Positions 17,052 through 25,575 of a stretch of 64,000 bases of DNA are shown piece after piece. Every line of letters starts with the position of its first letter. Within the stretch, counting starts at the first letter, position 1. Below the pieces are notes generated by a model. It ran no database searches. It saw only the letters and a list, made by a program, of their open reading frames with translations, and was not told where the DNA came from. The DNA is from Acetobacterium wieringae (GTDB lineage Bacteria > Bacillota > Clostridia > Eubacteriales > Eubacteriaceae): contig NZ_LKEU01000010.1 of NCBI RefSeq assembly GCF_001766835.1, positions 182,125-246,124 on the forward strand, written 5' to 3'. A program made the translations under genes and the position numbers.

Positions 17052-18778
17052 GAATTGTTTCTCCGTTTTTCTGTTTTTTCAAAATCGATGCCGGTGTCAC
17101 CAATGATGACCCCGTAAACTGCTTCAGCGGTTTCTCTGGAAATGATCTCGTCTTGGACATCATCATAGACTTTTTGCGGCGATCGCTTGAGCGGATCGCC
17201 CCAGCCGCCGCCACTGCTGGTGTTTAAATAAATCCGATCACCCTTCACTGCATGGCGGGGCGCTTCTTTGCTTTCCATGATAATCTGTTCGCCGTCATGA
17301 ACAAAGACGCTGCGGTTTAGGCTGCCCGGATGACCACCCCGGAGGCCGTAGGGGGCAAATTTAATGCCGTCGCCAAAATTAACTACATCACCTGTTTCAG
17401 CGGTGATCTCAAAGGCGTATTTCATGCCGCTGCCACCCCGGTATTCACCAGCCCCGGCGGTATCATGGTCCATCTCATGATGCAGGGTCAGATGGGGGTA
17501 CTGGACCTCGTTGGATTCGATATTAGGGGCCTTGACCCCACCGAAGTTCGATAAGGTGGCCATATAGGGTTTGCCGTCGTGGCCGGCCATGGCCCCGCCA
17601 CTGCCTAACGAGCAGAAGGAAAAGCCAACATAATAACGATCATTCCGGGGATCAACGCCATAAAAAGACGGTCCCAGATAGCGATGATAGCCGGCGGATA
17701 CCCGACCCGACTGGGCCTGATCCAGGGCTTTAAAAATCGTTCCAATGATTTCGCTGGCCGGAGTCAGGGTACACAGGGTCATCGGCGCCGGAAGCCGGGG
17801 ATTGACCAGCGAACCCGCGGGCAGATTGACTTCGATGCAGCGAAAAGCACCGCTGTTTCTGGGAATGTCTTTGCCCAAAAACCATAAGGCCGCGATCCCA
17901 GAAGCGCAAGTGGCCGTTACCACTGAAGTATTGATAAAGCCTTTGACCTGGGCGTCAGTGCCGGTAAAATCCACCAACATCCGGTCACCGGTGATGGTCA
18001 CCGCCACGGCGATTTTGACCGGTTCAGTTTGAAAACCGTCATCATCAATATAGTCTACCGCGCTGTAGGTGCCGTCAGGAATCGCGGCAATCCGCTGACG
18101 GGTCAGGGTTTCGGTCTGAAGCAATGATTCCTGAACCGCTTTTTTAACGGTAGCGATTGAATAGGTACTTAACATCTCTTTGATCCGTTTAGCCGCCAGC
18201 CGGTTGGAACCGATCTGGGCCAGAAAATCGCTGGTTAGCATCTCGGGATTTCGGGTATTCAGGCAGATCAATTCCAGTACATCGGTAAGCATTGCCTTGT
18301 TTTTCATCAGCCGGGTCGGCGGAATCCGCAACCCTTCCTGAAAAATCTCCGTCGCCTTGGGGTTGTAGCTGCCAGCGGTGGAACCACCGATGTCGCCGTG
18401 GTGAGCCCGGCTGACGCAGAAAAACAACAGCTCATCCTCGTAAAATACAGGCGTAATAATGCCGATGTCCGGTAGATGGTTGCCGCCGTCGTAAGGATCG
18501 TTGATGATAAACACGTCACCGTCGGCGATGGCTCCACCGAATTTCCGCAGTACCGCTTTGACACTGAAAGACCCGGCGGTAGCCAGAATTGGAATACCGC
18601 TGAGTTGGGAAACCAGGTCGCCAGCCGCATCGCAGATACAACAGGCAAAATCGCAGGCTTCAGCAAAAATCGGGGAATGAGCCGAGCGCTCCAGGGCGAT
18701 GCCCATTTCGCTGGTGATGCTGTCGAGCCGGTTCATAATGACGGTGCGGTTAATGATATCGTCAGTTCGCTGATTCAT
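17048..18778 (-). CDS. Hydantoinase B/oxoprolinase family protein (HyuB-type)
   Basis: About 576 residues of the HyuB family. The start region with NRLDSITSEMGIALERSAHSP and DFACCICDAAGDLVSQ and the blocks HHGDIGG and YRGGSGM are family hallmarks. With HyuA it forms ATP-dependent enzymes: hydantoinases, 5-oxoprolinase, or the core of acetone and acetophenone carboxylases. I take the ATG at 18778, with AAAGGAGG 8 bases upstream, which overlaps the end of hyuA by 17 bases. Substrate is unknown. The pairing with a UbiD system is unusual. Confidence 0.9.
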   Translation of the reverse strand: MNQRTDDIINRTVIMNRLDSITSEMGIALERSAHSPIFAEACDFACCICDAAGDLVSQLSGIPILATAGSFSVKAVLRKFGGAIADGDVFIINDPYDGGNHLPDIGIITPVFYEDELLFFCVSRAHHGDIGGSTAGSYNPKATEIFQEGLRIPPTRLMKNKAMLTDVLELICLNTRNPEMLTSDFLAQIGSNRLAAKRIKEMLSTYSIATVKKAVQESLLQTETLTRQRIAAIPDGTYSAVDYIDDDGFQTEPVKIAVAVTITGDRMLVDFTGTDAQVKGFINTSVVTATCASGIAALWFLGKDIPRNSGAFRCIEVNLPAGSLVNPRLPAPMTLCTLTPASEIIGTIFKALDQAQSGRVSAGYHRYLGPSFYGVDPRNDRYYVGFSFCSLGSGGAMAGHDGKPYMATLSNFGGVKAPNIESNEVQYPHLTLHHEMDHDTAGAGEYRGGSGMKYAFEITAETGDVVNFGDGIKFAPYGLRGGHPGSLNRSVFVHDGEQIIMESKEAPRHAVKGDRIYLNTSSGGGWGDPLKRSPQKVYDDVQDEIISRETAEAVYGVIIGDTGIDFEKTEKRRNNS

Positions 18779-20837
18779 GGGTGGCCTCCTTTCTGAGCGC
18801 GAAGATGCCTTCATCTTCCTGAATACAGAAAAAGCCTAGGGGCACAATCAAGGTCGTATAGACAAAATCAATCAACGCCGGACCGTTAATGCCTTTTGTT
18901 AAATCGCCCTCGCGGTAAACCGGGACACTGATCTCACCGTGACTGTTAAAGACTTCCCCGGCAACGGTTTTGGTAGTCACTCCAGTTATGGCTATTGTAG
19001 TGGGGAATAGGATATTCGCTTGATCGCATTCGGAACAGGCCAGATGCAGATCGATGATTTCCCAATCCTTGACTTCAGCATATTCATAAATGGCTTCATG
19101 GGTTTGATAGAACGCCTGCTCGACATCTTTGATGCTTTCGGGACTGAATTCACCCAAGGTCCAGGGCACCGAGATCTCGTGGTGCTGACTGACATAGCGC
19201 ATTTCCAGCATCAGATCAAAGCGCTGGCGGTTTTTCGCTACCCCCAGTCGTTTAAGCTGCGCCGTTCCTTCCGCTTTCATCGCCGCAACCATGGTGTTCA
19301 GGCGCTTGGCATCCCAATTTCTTTTTTCCATCAGAATACTCTGGTTGATGTCATAACGGCAGGCCGCTCCCAGCATTCCCCAGGAACAGAAGACCGGTCC
19401 CTGTACCGGTATCAGGGCTTCCGGCATTTGCAGGGATTCCATAATCCGGGCGGCAAACAGACCAAAGGCGCCACCGGCACTGATCAGGCTGTAAATTCGG
19501 GGGTCATTCCCTTTCTGGGTCGTCACCAGCCGCAGAGCATCGGCCATCATTTCGGCAGTGATGCTGTAGATAATCCGGGCGGCATCCTGCACCGAAAGAT
19601 TTAAAGGATCGGCGACCTTTTCCTTAATCGCTTTAACCGCCTGTTCCATGGATAGTGGCAGCTTGCCGCCGAGGAAATTATCGCCGTTGATGAGTCCCAG
19701 CACCAGTAGGGCATCAGTAACGGTGGGGTTCTCACCGCCCTGGTTATAACAGGCCGGGCCAGGAATCGAACCGGCGGAATCCGGACCAATTTGCACCCGT
19801 CCCCCGGCTTCGACATGGGCAATACTGCCACCGCCAGCGCCGATCGAGCGGATATCGATCATTGGTATGCTTAAGGGATAGCCATCCAGCTCGGTTTGGG
19901 GCACTAGTTGATTGACCCCGCCGCTGACGACATGAAGGTCAAAGCTGGTTCCACCCATGTCCGCCAACACCGTATGGGTTCGGCCCAGGGTTTTACCCAG
20001 GGCTTCGTTGCCCACAGCACCGCCAGCCGGACCGGATAACAGGGTTTGTACCCCAAAGCTTTCCAGGGCCCCCGAATCGCTGAGACCGCCACTGTTTTTC
20101 ATAATATGAACCGGCTTATCCCAGCCAAAAGCAGCCAGTTCTTTTTTGACATTCTTCAGATAATCGGCCAGCACCGGGGTGCAATAGGCATTGATCACCG
20201 TGGTGGTGGTGCGCTCGTACTCCCGGATTCGGGGTGAGACTTCTGATGATAACGACACAAAAACATCGGGCAGTTCCTCCCGGATAATTTCAACCGTCCG
20301 TTTTTCGTGCGCTGGATTAAGAAATGAAAACAGATAACACACCGCAATGGCTTTTACGTCAGCTTCCCGACATTTCTGACAGGCTGCCCGAACGGCAGCT
20401 TCGTTAAGCGGTTTAATGATCTCACCCTGATAGTCCATCCGCTGTTCAATCCCCAAGCGCAGCCGCCTCGGCACCAGCACCATCGGGTTTTCAATGGCCA
20501 GATCCCACTGATTAGCCAACTGGGACCGGCGAATTTCCAGGGCATCCCGAAATCCCTCGGTGGTGAACAGGGCAGTTTTAACCCCTTTTTTCTCCAGCAG
20601 GGCATTGAGAGCCAGCGTCGTCCCCAACGAAATTTTTTCGGTCTGGGCCAGTAGTTTTTCCAGATCGGTTCCCCAAGCCACCGCCAATTCTTTAAGCCCG
20701 GCCAGAATCCCCTGAGCCGGGTGATCATGATTAGTGGGGTTTTTCAAGGCAATCCGCTGTTCAGCCTGGTCCCCGAAACAGCCCACCGAGGTGTAATCGG
20801 TAAAGGTGCCACCAGTGTCAATCGCAATTTTTATCAT
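18762..20837 (-). CDS. Hydantoinase A/oxoprolinase family protein (HyuA-type, ATP-binding)
   Basis: A 691-residue protein of the HyuA family with the actin-like ATPase fold. The phosphate-binding loop IAIDTGGTFTD lies at the N-terminus, GPAGGAVG near 270 and DMGGTSFDLHVV near 292. The family uses ATP to activate a ring amide or a ketone substrate together with HyuB. It follows ubiD by 13 bases. The pair HyuA/HyuB without a third, small carboxylase subunit argues for an amidohydrolase-type reaction, though I cannot exclude a carboxylase. Confidence 0.92.
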   Translation of the reverse strand: MIKIAIDTGGTFTDYTSVGCFGDQAEQRIALKNPTNHDHPAQGILAGLKELAVAWGTDLEKLLAQTEKISLGTTLALNALLEKKGVKTALFTTEGFRDALEIRRSQLANQWDLAIENPMVLVPRRLRLGIEQRMDYQGEIIKPLNEAAVRAACQKCREADVKAIAVCYLFSFLNPAHEKRTVEIIREELPDVFVSLSSEVSPRIREYERTTTTVINAYCTPVLADYLKNVKKELAAFGWDKPVHIMKNSGGLSDSGALESFGVQTLLSGPAGGAVGNEALGKTLGRTHTVLADMGGTSFDLHVVSGGVNQLVPQTELDGYPLSIPMIDIRSIGAGGGSIAHVEAGGRVQIGPDSAGSIPGPACYNQGGENPTVTDALLVLGLINGDNFLGGKLPLSMEQAVKAIKEKVADPLNLSVQDAARIIYSITAEMMADALRLVTTQKGNDPRIYSLISAGGAFGLFAARIMESLQMPEALIPVQGPVFCSWGMLGAACRYDINQSILMEKRNWDAKRLNTMVAAMKAEGTAQLKRLGVAKNRQRFDLMLEMRYVSQHHEISVPWTLGEFSPESIKDVEQAFYQTHEAIYEYAEVKDWEIIDLHLACSECDQANILFPTTIAITGVTTKTVAGEVFNSHGEISVPVYREGDLTKGINGPALIDFVYTTLIVPLGFFCIQEDEGIFALRKEATHESAN

Positions 20838-20850
20838 CTTTGGCCTTCTT

Positions 20851-22212
20851 CTATTTTACGTATTTAAATAATCGTTTGATGTCTTCAATAACATTTTCAT
20901 CGATATCGATTTTGGGTGAGTAACCGCTAAGCGGTTTGGTGGCATCGATGCCCATTTTGGCCGTCAGACCATCGTCGCCGGTGGAAGGGTCCAGGGTTTC
21001 GCCCATCATATTGGGGAAGATCATGACGCCCTTGTCGGCCTGCAGTCGGGTGGCCATGGCCCACAGCACTTCCTGTTCATTGAAGACATCGACGTCCTCA
21101 TCCACGACAATGACCATTTTAATATGATGGTCCATGCCTAAAGCGGTTAACATAACCTGTTGCGCCTGACCTTCAGCCGTTTTCTTCATCGACACATAGC
21201 AGTGAAAAATACCGCAGGAAGATAAGGGCGAATGAACCGCCTTGATGTTGGGCAGATTCTGTTTTAAGAACTTGGTAATATCCCCTTCCCGCTGGATTGA
21301 GACAATGGTAATGTGCTCACTGCTCATGGCGGGTGTCAGATCGTGGAAAATCGGTTTTTCCCGGTAGCGGATGGCATTGACCTGGAAAACATTTTCGGTG
21401 CTGCGGAAACAGGCATAATTGGTGTATTCGGCAAAAGGTCCTTCCGGTTCCCGAACACTGCAGAGCACTTCCCCTTCCAGGACAATTTCGGCATAGGTAG
21501 GCACATTGAGATCCATGGTGGCACAGGGGGAAACTTCCAGAGGCTCGCCAAATAATCCACCGATGGCACCGTATTTTCCCAGATGATAAGGAATCGAAGC
21601 TTGCGAACCCAAGGCAATATTAGGATGAACCCCAATACAGATGGCGGCTTTCATGTTTTCGCCCCGTTCTTCACTCTTTCTGAAAAATTCCCACATCCGC
21701 TGACGGGAATGGAAGGAAATTCCCAGCTTGTTTTTTCCTTTTAACTGCAGCCGATGAAAACCCAGCGTTTCACAGCCAGTCTCCGGATCTTTGGCCACGG
21801 TCAGACCAGAGGTAATATAGGGGCCAGCATCAATGGGAAAATGAGTGATAATTGGCAGCTTAGTTAAATCAACGTCATCGCCAGTAATCAAATGAGCATT
21901 ACAGGGTGGGTTCTCGACCACCTTAACATCATCAAAACGATTCTTGATCCGTTCGGCAAACTCAAACGACAGGTCTTCGGTTTTAACGCCCATCGCTTTG
22001 GCAAACCGGCCCTTGGTACCGAGAATATTGGTTACCACTGGAATATCGCCGCCTTCCACCTGATCAAACCACATCACCGGATATTTCCGCTGTTTTTCCA
22101 GCTCCATCATCAAGGTACTGATTTCATATTCCCGCTTGACGGGCTCTGTTACATGGCAGATTTCACCATCTTTATCCAACTGTTCTAAAAACACACGTAA
22201 ATCCTGACTCAT
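20851..22212 (-). CDS. UbiD-family prenylated-FMN-dependent decarboxylase
   Basis: About 453 residues of the UbiD family, which decarboxylate (or carboxylate) aromatic, heteroaromatic or unsaturated acids. The acid pair of the active site is seen in EPEGPFAEYTNY, and the Arg in GFHRLQLKGKN; SSEHITIVSIQREGD and FPNMMGETLDPS are conserved family parts. The start at 22212 has AAGGAG 9 bases upstream; the longer frame to 22299 runs into the hairpin between genes and has no site. It resembles the hydroxyarylic-acid decarboxylases (LpdC-type) more than UbiD of ubiquinone synthesis, as the ubiX-lpdD context also suggests. Confidence 0.93.
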   Translation of the reverse strand: MSQDLRVFLEQLDKDGEICHVTEPVKREYEISTLMMELEKQRKYPVMWFDQVEGGDIPVVTNILGTKGRFAKAMGVKTEDLSFEFAERIKNRFDDVKVVENPPCNAHLITGDDVDLTKLPIITHFPIDAGPYITSGLTVAKDPETGCETLGFHRLQLKGKNKLGISFHSRQRMWEFFRKSEERGENMKAAICIGVHPNIALGSQASIPYHLGKYGAIGGLFGEPLEVSPCATMDLNVPTYAEIVLEGEVLCSVREPEGPFAEYTNYACFRSTENVFQVNAIRYREKPIFHDLTPAMSSEHITIVSIQREGDITKFLKQNLPNIKAVHSPLSSCGIFHCYVSMKKTAEGQAQQVMLTALGMDHHIKMVIVVDEDVDVFNEQEVLWAMATRLQADKGVMIFPNMMGETLDPSTGDDGLTAKMGIDATKPLSGYSPKIDIDENVIEDIKRLFKYVK

Positions 22213-22264
22213 CTTCGATTTCTCCTTAATTGCGATTGAATAAACTACTTGTAAAACTACAAAT

Positions 22265-22303
22265 TGCTTTGGCACCTGTTTTACAAAAACAGATACCAAA
22301 GCA
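22265..22303 (-). other. Long intergenic hairpin between ecfS-like gene and ubiD
   Basis: TGCTTTGG-A-CTGTTTT-type arms of 18 bases pair fully (two G-U pairs) around a 3-base loop. No strong T run follows on the minus strand. It may be a partial terminator or an mRNA processing or stability element that separates transporter and enzyme expression. Confidence 0.6.
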
Positions 22304-22341
22304 GTTAAAATTTCGTTATTTTATTTTTAGCTTAACCAGAA

Positions 22342-22899
22342 TTATTTTACCATACCTGATTTCAGCAAGGCATCATAAACTTTCTTTTCTGCCAGCGTTG
22401 CCAATGGCCAGGTTACAGCGATGGTTATCAGGCTGGATACCGCCGCAACACTTACCGGCAGACCTAGAATCAAAACCAGACCCACTCCCACAATGGCATT
22501 TCCTAAAACACAAACACCACCCTGAGCCAGAATGTGATGCGACCATTTGGTCATGTCACATTTTACCGCCACGAAAGATACCCAGATGGACGCAATGCCG
22601 TTGGCAAAGATAAAGGTTGGCCAAAGGGGGGTATACATAATTGAAATCAGGGCTTCCACTTCAGCGGCAATCAATCCACCTGGCTGTCTGTAAAGCAGGG
22701 TTAAAATGCCGGTAAAAAATGCCCATACGGTTCCATTAATCAGTAACATTCCCATTTTTCCCCAGGGCAGCATGTTATCGATCTGGCCGGTAATCTGGCA
22801 GGCGATCACAAAGACGATCCCCATGACGACGGCACCAATTAAAGATTTGGTGTCTGTTTTAAAAATACTTCTTTTTCCAATTGCTTGTTCGTTTTGCAT
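22342..22899 (-). CDS. ECF transporter substrate-binding (S) component, specificity unknown
   Basis: A membrane protein of about 185 residues with about six hydrophobic segments, the size of ECF S components. It lies directly after EcfT and the double ATPase, which confirms the role: it binds the substrate and docks to EcfT. The start at 22899 has an AAAAAAGGAG site; a frame from 22923 is less likely. I do not recognise the vitamin-specific group from sequence; the cobalamin riboswitch upstream suggests a corrinoid, a lower-ligand base or a compound related to B12-dependent metabolism, while the downstream enzymes suggest an aromatic or heterocyclic acid or amide. Confidence 0.8.
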   Translation of the reverse strand: MQNEQAIGKRSIFKTDTKSLIGAVVMGIVFVIACQITGQIDNMLPWGKMGMLLINGTVWAFFTGILTLLYRQPGGLIAAEVEALISIMYTPLWPTFIFANGIASIWVSFVAVKCDMTKWSHHILAQGGVCVLGNAIVGVGLVLILGLPVSVAAVSSLITIAVTWPLATLAEKKVYDALLKSGMVK

Positions 22900-22953
22900 G
22901 TTATGCTCCTTTTTTTGCATCAATTATTTTTTATTTACACAGTTTTTCAACTG

Positions 22954-23685
22954 TTACAAAATCGTTTTAATCAAGACTCCGCCAAACCCGATCATCAGGC
23001 AGACAATGGTCATGCCTTCCAAAGGATGGAGATTGATTTTTTTCTGAAAATTTCGGGTTGCGTGGCGGCCATAGCCTCTGAGTTCCACCGATAGCGCCGC
23101 ATCACTGGAGATTCGCATGGCCCGATACATCAGCGGTAAAATTGAAGCCGGCAGGTTGCGGATTTTCTCAACCACGGTATCATTGGGTACCCCCCGGGCC
23201 GATTGACTATTGCAAATGGACTGGTATTCCCCGATCATCACCGGGAAAAACCGGGCGACCATCGGCACCAGCATCGCATAGCGGTAAGGTATCCGCCAGT
23301 GTATCAGCATCTGAGCCATATCCATAGGATCGGTATGAACCCCGAACTGATAGGCCGAAAATGAGATGATGCCAATTCTTAAAAAAGCCAGGATGGAGGT
23401 GGCAATAAAACCACTGTAAATCTGTAAAATACCCCAGGCATAAAGCAGCTCGCCTTCACGACCAAAGATCAGATTGATGATCAATACTTGGGTGCCAATA
23501 ATCAGCAGCACAATTGACAGCATTTTAAAAGCTTTCAAGGATTTCTCCGAGAACAGTTCAGAAATCAGAATCACCCCCAGTAAAATGCCATTGAGAAGTA
23601 TACTTCGCGACACCAGGGCGGTTAAAACCAGAAACAGGCACCAGGTCAGTTTGAGCCGCGGATCCAGTTCTTTTAGTTTAAACAT
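22954..23685 (-). CDS. ecfT: ECF transporter transmembrane coupling protein (EcfT)
   Basis: A 243-residue membrane protein of the EcfT/CbiQ family, with hydrophobic segments in the N-terminal half and two coupling motifs that touch the ATPases: SQSARGVPND near 165 and VELRGYGRHATR near 210. It begins immediately after the stop of the ATPase gene. It links the S component to ATP hydrolysis in the double ATPase. Confidence 0.92.
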   Translation of the reverse strand: MFKLKELDPRLKLTWCLFLVLTALVSRSILLNGILLGVILISELFSEKSLKAFKMLSIVLLIIGTQVLIINLIFGREGELLYAWGILQIYSGFIATSILAFLRIGIISFSAYQFGVHTDPMDMAQMLIHWRIPYRYAMLVPMVARFFPVMIGEYQSICNSQSARGVPNDTVVEKIRNLPASILPLMYRAMRISSDAALSVELRGYGRHATRNFQKKINLHPLEGMTIVCLMIGFGGVLIKTIL

Positions 23686-25173
23686 TTAAAAATCGCCTCC
23701 TTCAATCAGTTCCAGTCGAACCAAATCATTCAGATAATTGTCCATTTTGGGGGCTTCAAATTCCAAAGCCAACTGATGGTTGTGCATCACCACAATCCGA
23801 TTGGCAAAATCTCTGGCCTCTGCCAAATCATGAGTTACCAACAAAATAGTGACCCCCTGACCGCTGAGATGGGCCAGCTTTTCCATCACCACTTGACTCT
23901 GGGCAGCGTTTAAGCCGGAGGTCGGTTCATCGGCAATGATCAGCTCGGGGTCATTAATGACCACCGAACCCAGCGCCAGCAATTGCCGTTGTCCCCGGCT
24001 TAAGCGCTGGGGATGCATTTCCTCGAGACCCGCCAGTCCGATCAGATCCAGAGTTTCTTGAATCTTTTGTTCACTTTGCTGCGCACTGAGGTTTTTATTT
24101 TTTAAAACATAACTGATTTCATCGCGTACCGAGCTGCAAAAAATCTGATCATCGGGGTTCTGAAATAAAAAACCGACCCGGCGACGCAGTTCCCCAACAT
24201 TTTTTCTGGTCACCGGCGTTCCAAACAGTTCCACCGAGCCTGCGCTTGGCTTGACCAATCCTTCAATGAGCTTGAGCATGGTCGATTTACCCGAACCGTT
24301 CTGGCCGATGATCGCTGTGAAATCGCCCTTTTTCAGACTAAAATCCAGGGGCTGGCAGCCGGTTATCCCACCTTTATAGGTATGCGAGGCACCGCTTAAC
24401 TTAATCACGTCGTACCTTTCATCCACCTGGAACGGCTTCGCCCGACGATTGTTTTTCCGGCAGCCATATTTTTTATGATATTCACTAACCGTCAGAAAAT
24501 CTTTCACCGTCCCGGCTTCCATGACCAGCACCCGATGGGCATCTTTTAAAACCGCACCGGATTTATCCATAACCACCAGGGTGGTCACCTTTTTCTCCCG
24601 GTTCAGCCGCCCAAGGTGCCGATAGAGCTCCGAGCTGGTTTTGGGATCCAGTTCGGCCGTCGGCTGATCGAGTAGCAGAATCGGAGTTTTCATCGCCAGA
24701 ATGCTCCCCAGCACCACCTTCTGGGCTTGTCCGCCGGAAAGGGCATCGGTTGTCCGATCTGAAAACGCCCGGATTCCGAGAAAATCCATGACCACATTAA
24801 CCCGATGCTCAATTTCATCCTGACTCAAATTGAGATTCGCCACCCCAAACGCCAGCTCATCGGTAACCCGTCGATTGACCATCTGGTTTTGCGGCTCCTG
24901 CATCATATAGCCCAGATAGTCGGCCATTTGGCAGAGCGGTAGCTTTGACACATTCTGATCCGCTACCGTCACCGTCCCATTAATTGCACAGGGATAAAAC
25001 TTCGGCGCCGCCGAGGTAATTGTGTGAAGCAATAACGATTTCCCCGATGCCGCACCACCGGTAATGGCAATGAATTCGCCCGCATTGATATTCAGTTTAA
25101 TGTTTTTAAGCGCCGGTTCCGGTTCATCGGGAAAGGTCAGCGCTGTAATATCCAGTTGGATGATCGGTTTCAT
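23686..25173 (-). CDS. ecfA: ECF transporter fused ATPases (EcfA-EcfA')
   Basis: A 495-residue protein with two ABC ATPase domains in one chain. Domain 1 (about 1-230): Walker A GGAASGKS, signature LSGGQ, Walker B ILLLDQPTAELD, where Gln replaces the usual catalytic Glu. Domain 2 (about 255-485): Walker A GQNGSGKS, signature LSRGQ, Walker B LIIADEPTSGL with Glu kept. So the two sites are likely asymmetric. It is the first gene after the cobalamin riboswitch and terminator. The fused form is seen with single-substrate ECF systems such as those for thiamine precursors. Confidence 0.93.
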   Translation of the reverse strand: MKPIIQLDITALTFPDEPEPALKNIKLNINAGEFIAITGGAASGKSLLLHTITSAAPKFYPCAINGTVTVADQNVSKLPLCQMADYLGYMMQEPQNQMVNRRVTDELAFGVANLNLSQDEIEHRVNVVMDFLGIRAFSDRTTDALSGGQAQKVVLGSILAMKTPILLLDQPTAELDPKTSSELYRHLGRLNREKKVTTLVVMDKSGAVLKDAHRVLVMEAGTVKDFLTVSEYHKKYGCRKNNRRAKPFQVDERYDVIKLSGASHTYKGGITGCQPLDFSLKKGDFTAIIGQNGSGKSTMLKLIEGLVKPSAGSVELFGTPVTRKNVGELRRRVGFLFQNPDDQIFCSSVRDEISYVLKNKNLSAQQSEQKIQETLDLIGLAGLEEMHPQRLSRGQRQLLALGSVVINDPELIIADEPTSGLNAAQSQVVMEKLAHLSGQGVTILLVTHDLAEARDFANRIVVMHNHQLALEFEAPKMDNYLNDLVRLELIEGGDF

Positions 25174-25193
25174 GGGATCGCCTCGTGATTCTA

Positions 25194-25258
25194 TAAAAAA
25201 AACGGTAAGGTCTCAGCTATCCCAGGGTAATCCTAAGGATAGCCGAAACTTTACCGTC
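25194..25258 (-). terminator. Terminator of the cobalamin riboswitch expression platform
   Basis: On the minus strand ACGGTAAAG and CGGCTATCC pair with GGGATAGC and CCTTACCGT, followed by eight T. It stands between the aptamer and the ATG of the ATPase gene, so cobalamin binding should stop transcription there. Confidence 0.9.
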
Positions 25259-25274
25259 GTTTCATACTATATCA

Positions 25275-25425
25275 ATTCATGGCAGGTCTCCTGACTCTGG
25301 TTTATCTGTTTTTGCGCCTTCCCGTTGCCAGTGGCATCTGCAAAAACAAAACCATTACAGTGATGGGTTCGTTCAGGATTTTCACCTGATTCCCTATTCT
25401 CCTTTGTAAGGCACCATAAATTGTA
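25275..25425 (-). ncRNA. Cobalamin (B12) riboswitch aptamer
   Basis: On the minus strand the leader reads GGTGCC, AATAGGGAATCAGGTGAAAA, CCTGAACGAACCCATCACTG, GCCACTGG, GGGAAGGCGCAA and the B12 box AGTCAGGAGACCTGCC (25281-25296), in the canonical order. It controls the ECF, ubiD, hyuA, hyuB, ubiX, lpdD operon, most likely by turning it off when adenosylcobalamin or a related corrinoid is plentiful. Confidence 0.96.
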
Positions 25426-25444
25426 GTTTTATTAAGTTGAGTCA

Positions 25445-25473
25445 ATCATAGCGAATTTATTGACAATTGTCAA
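25445..25473 (-). promoter_or_regulatory. Promoter of the cobalamin-riboswitch operon
   Basis: On the minus strand TTGACA (25468-25473), a 17-base spacer and TATGAT (25445-25450). The -35 box is half of a perfect 14-bp palindrome, TTGACAATTGTCAA (25460-25473), which could be an operator. Confidence 0.8.
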
Positions 25474-25492
25474 CAGATTAACAAAATTTTTC

Positions 25493-25521
25493 TTTCCAAA
25501 AAAAGTTTACCGCTCTATAAT
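25493..25521 (+). promoter_or_regulatory. Promoter of the methyltransferase-DUF2284 gene
   Basis: TTTCCA (25493-25498), 17 bases, TATAAT (25516-25521), about 50 bases before the start codon at 25576. It is divergent from, and close to, the riboswitch promoter. Confidence 0.65.
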
Positions 25522-25575
25522 GAGGTATCGATTCAACCTTAACGCAACCCAAATCGAGGATAGGAAGACAACCAA

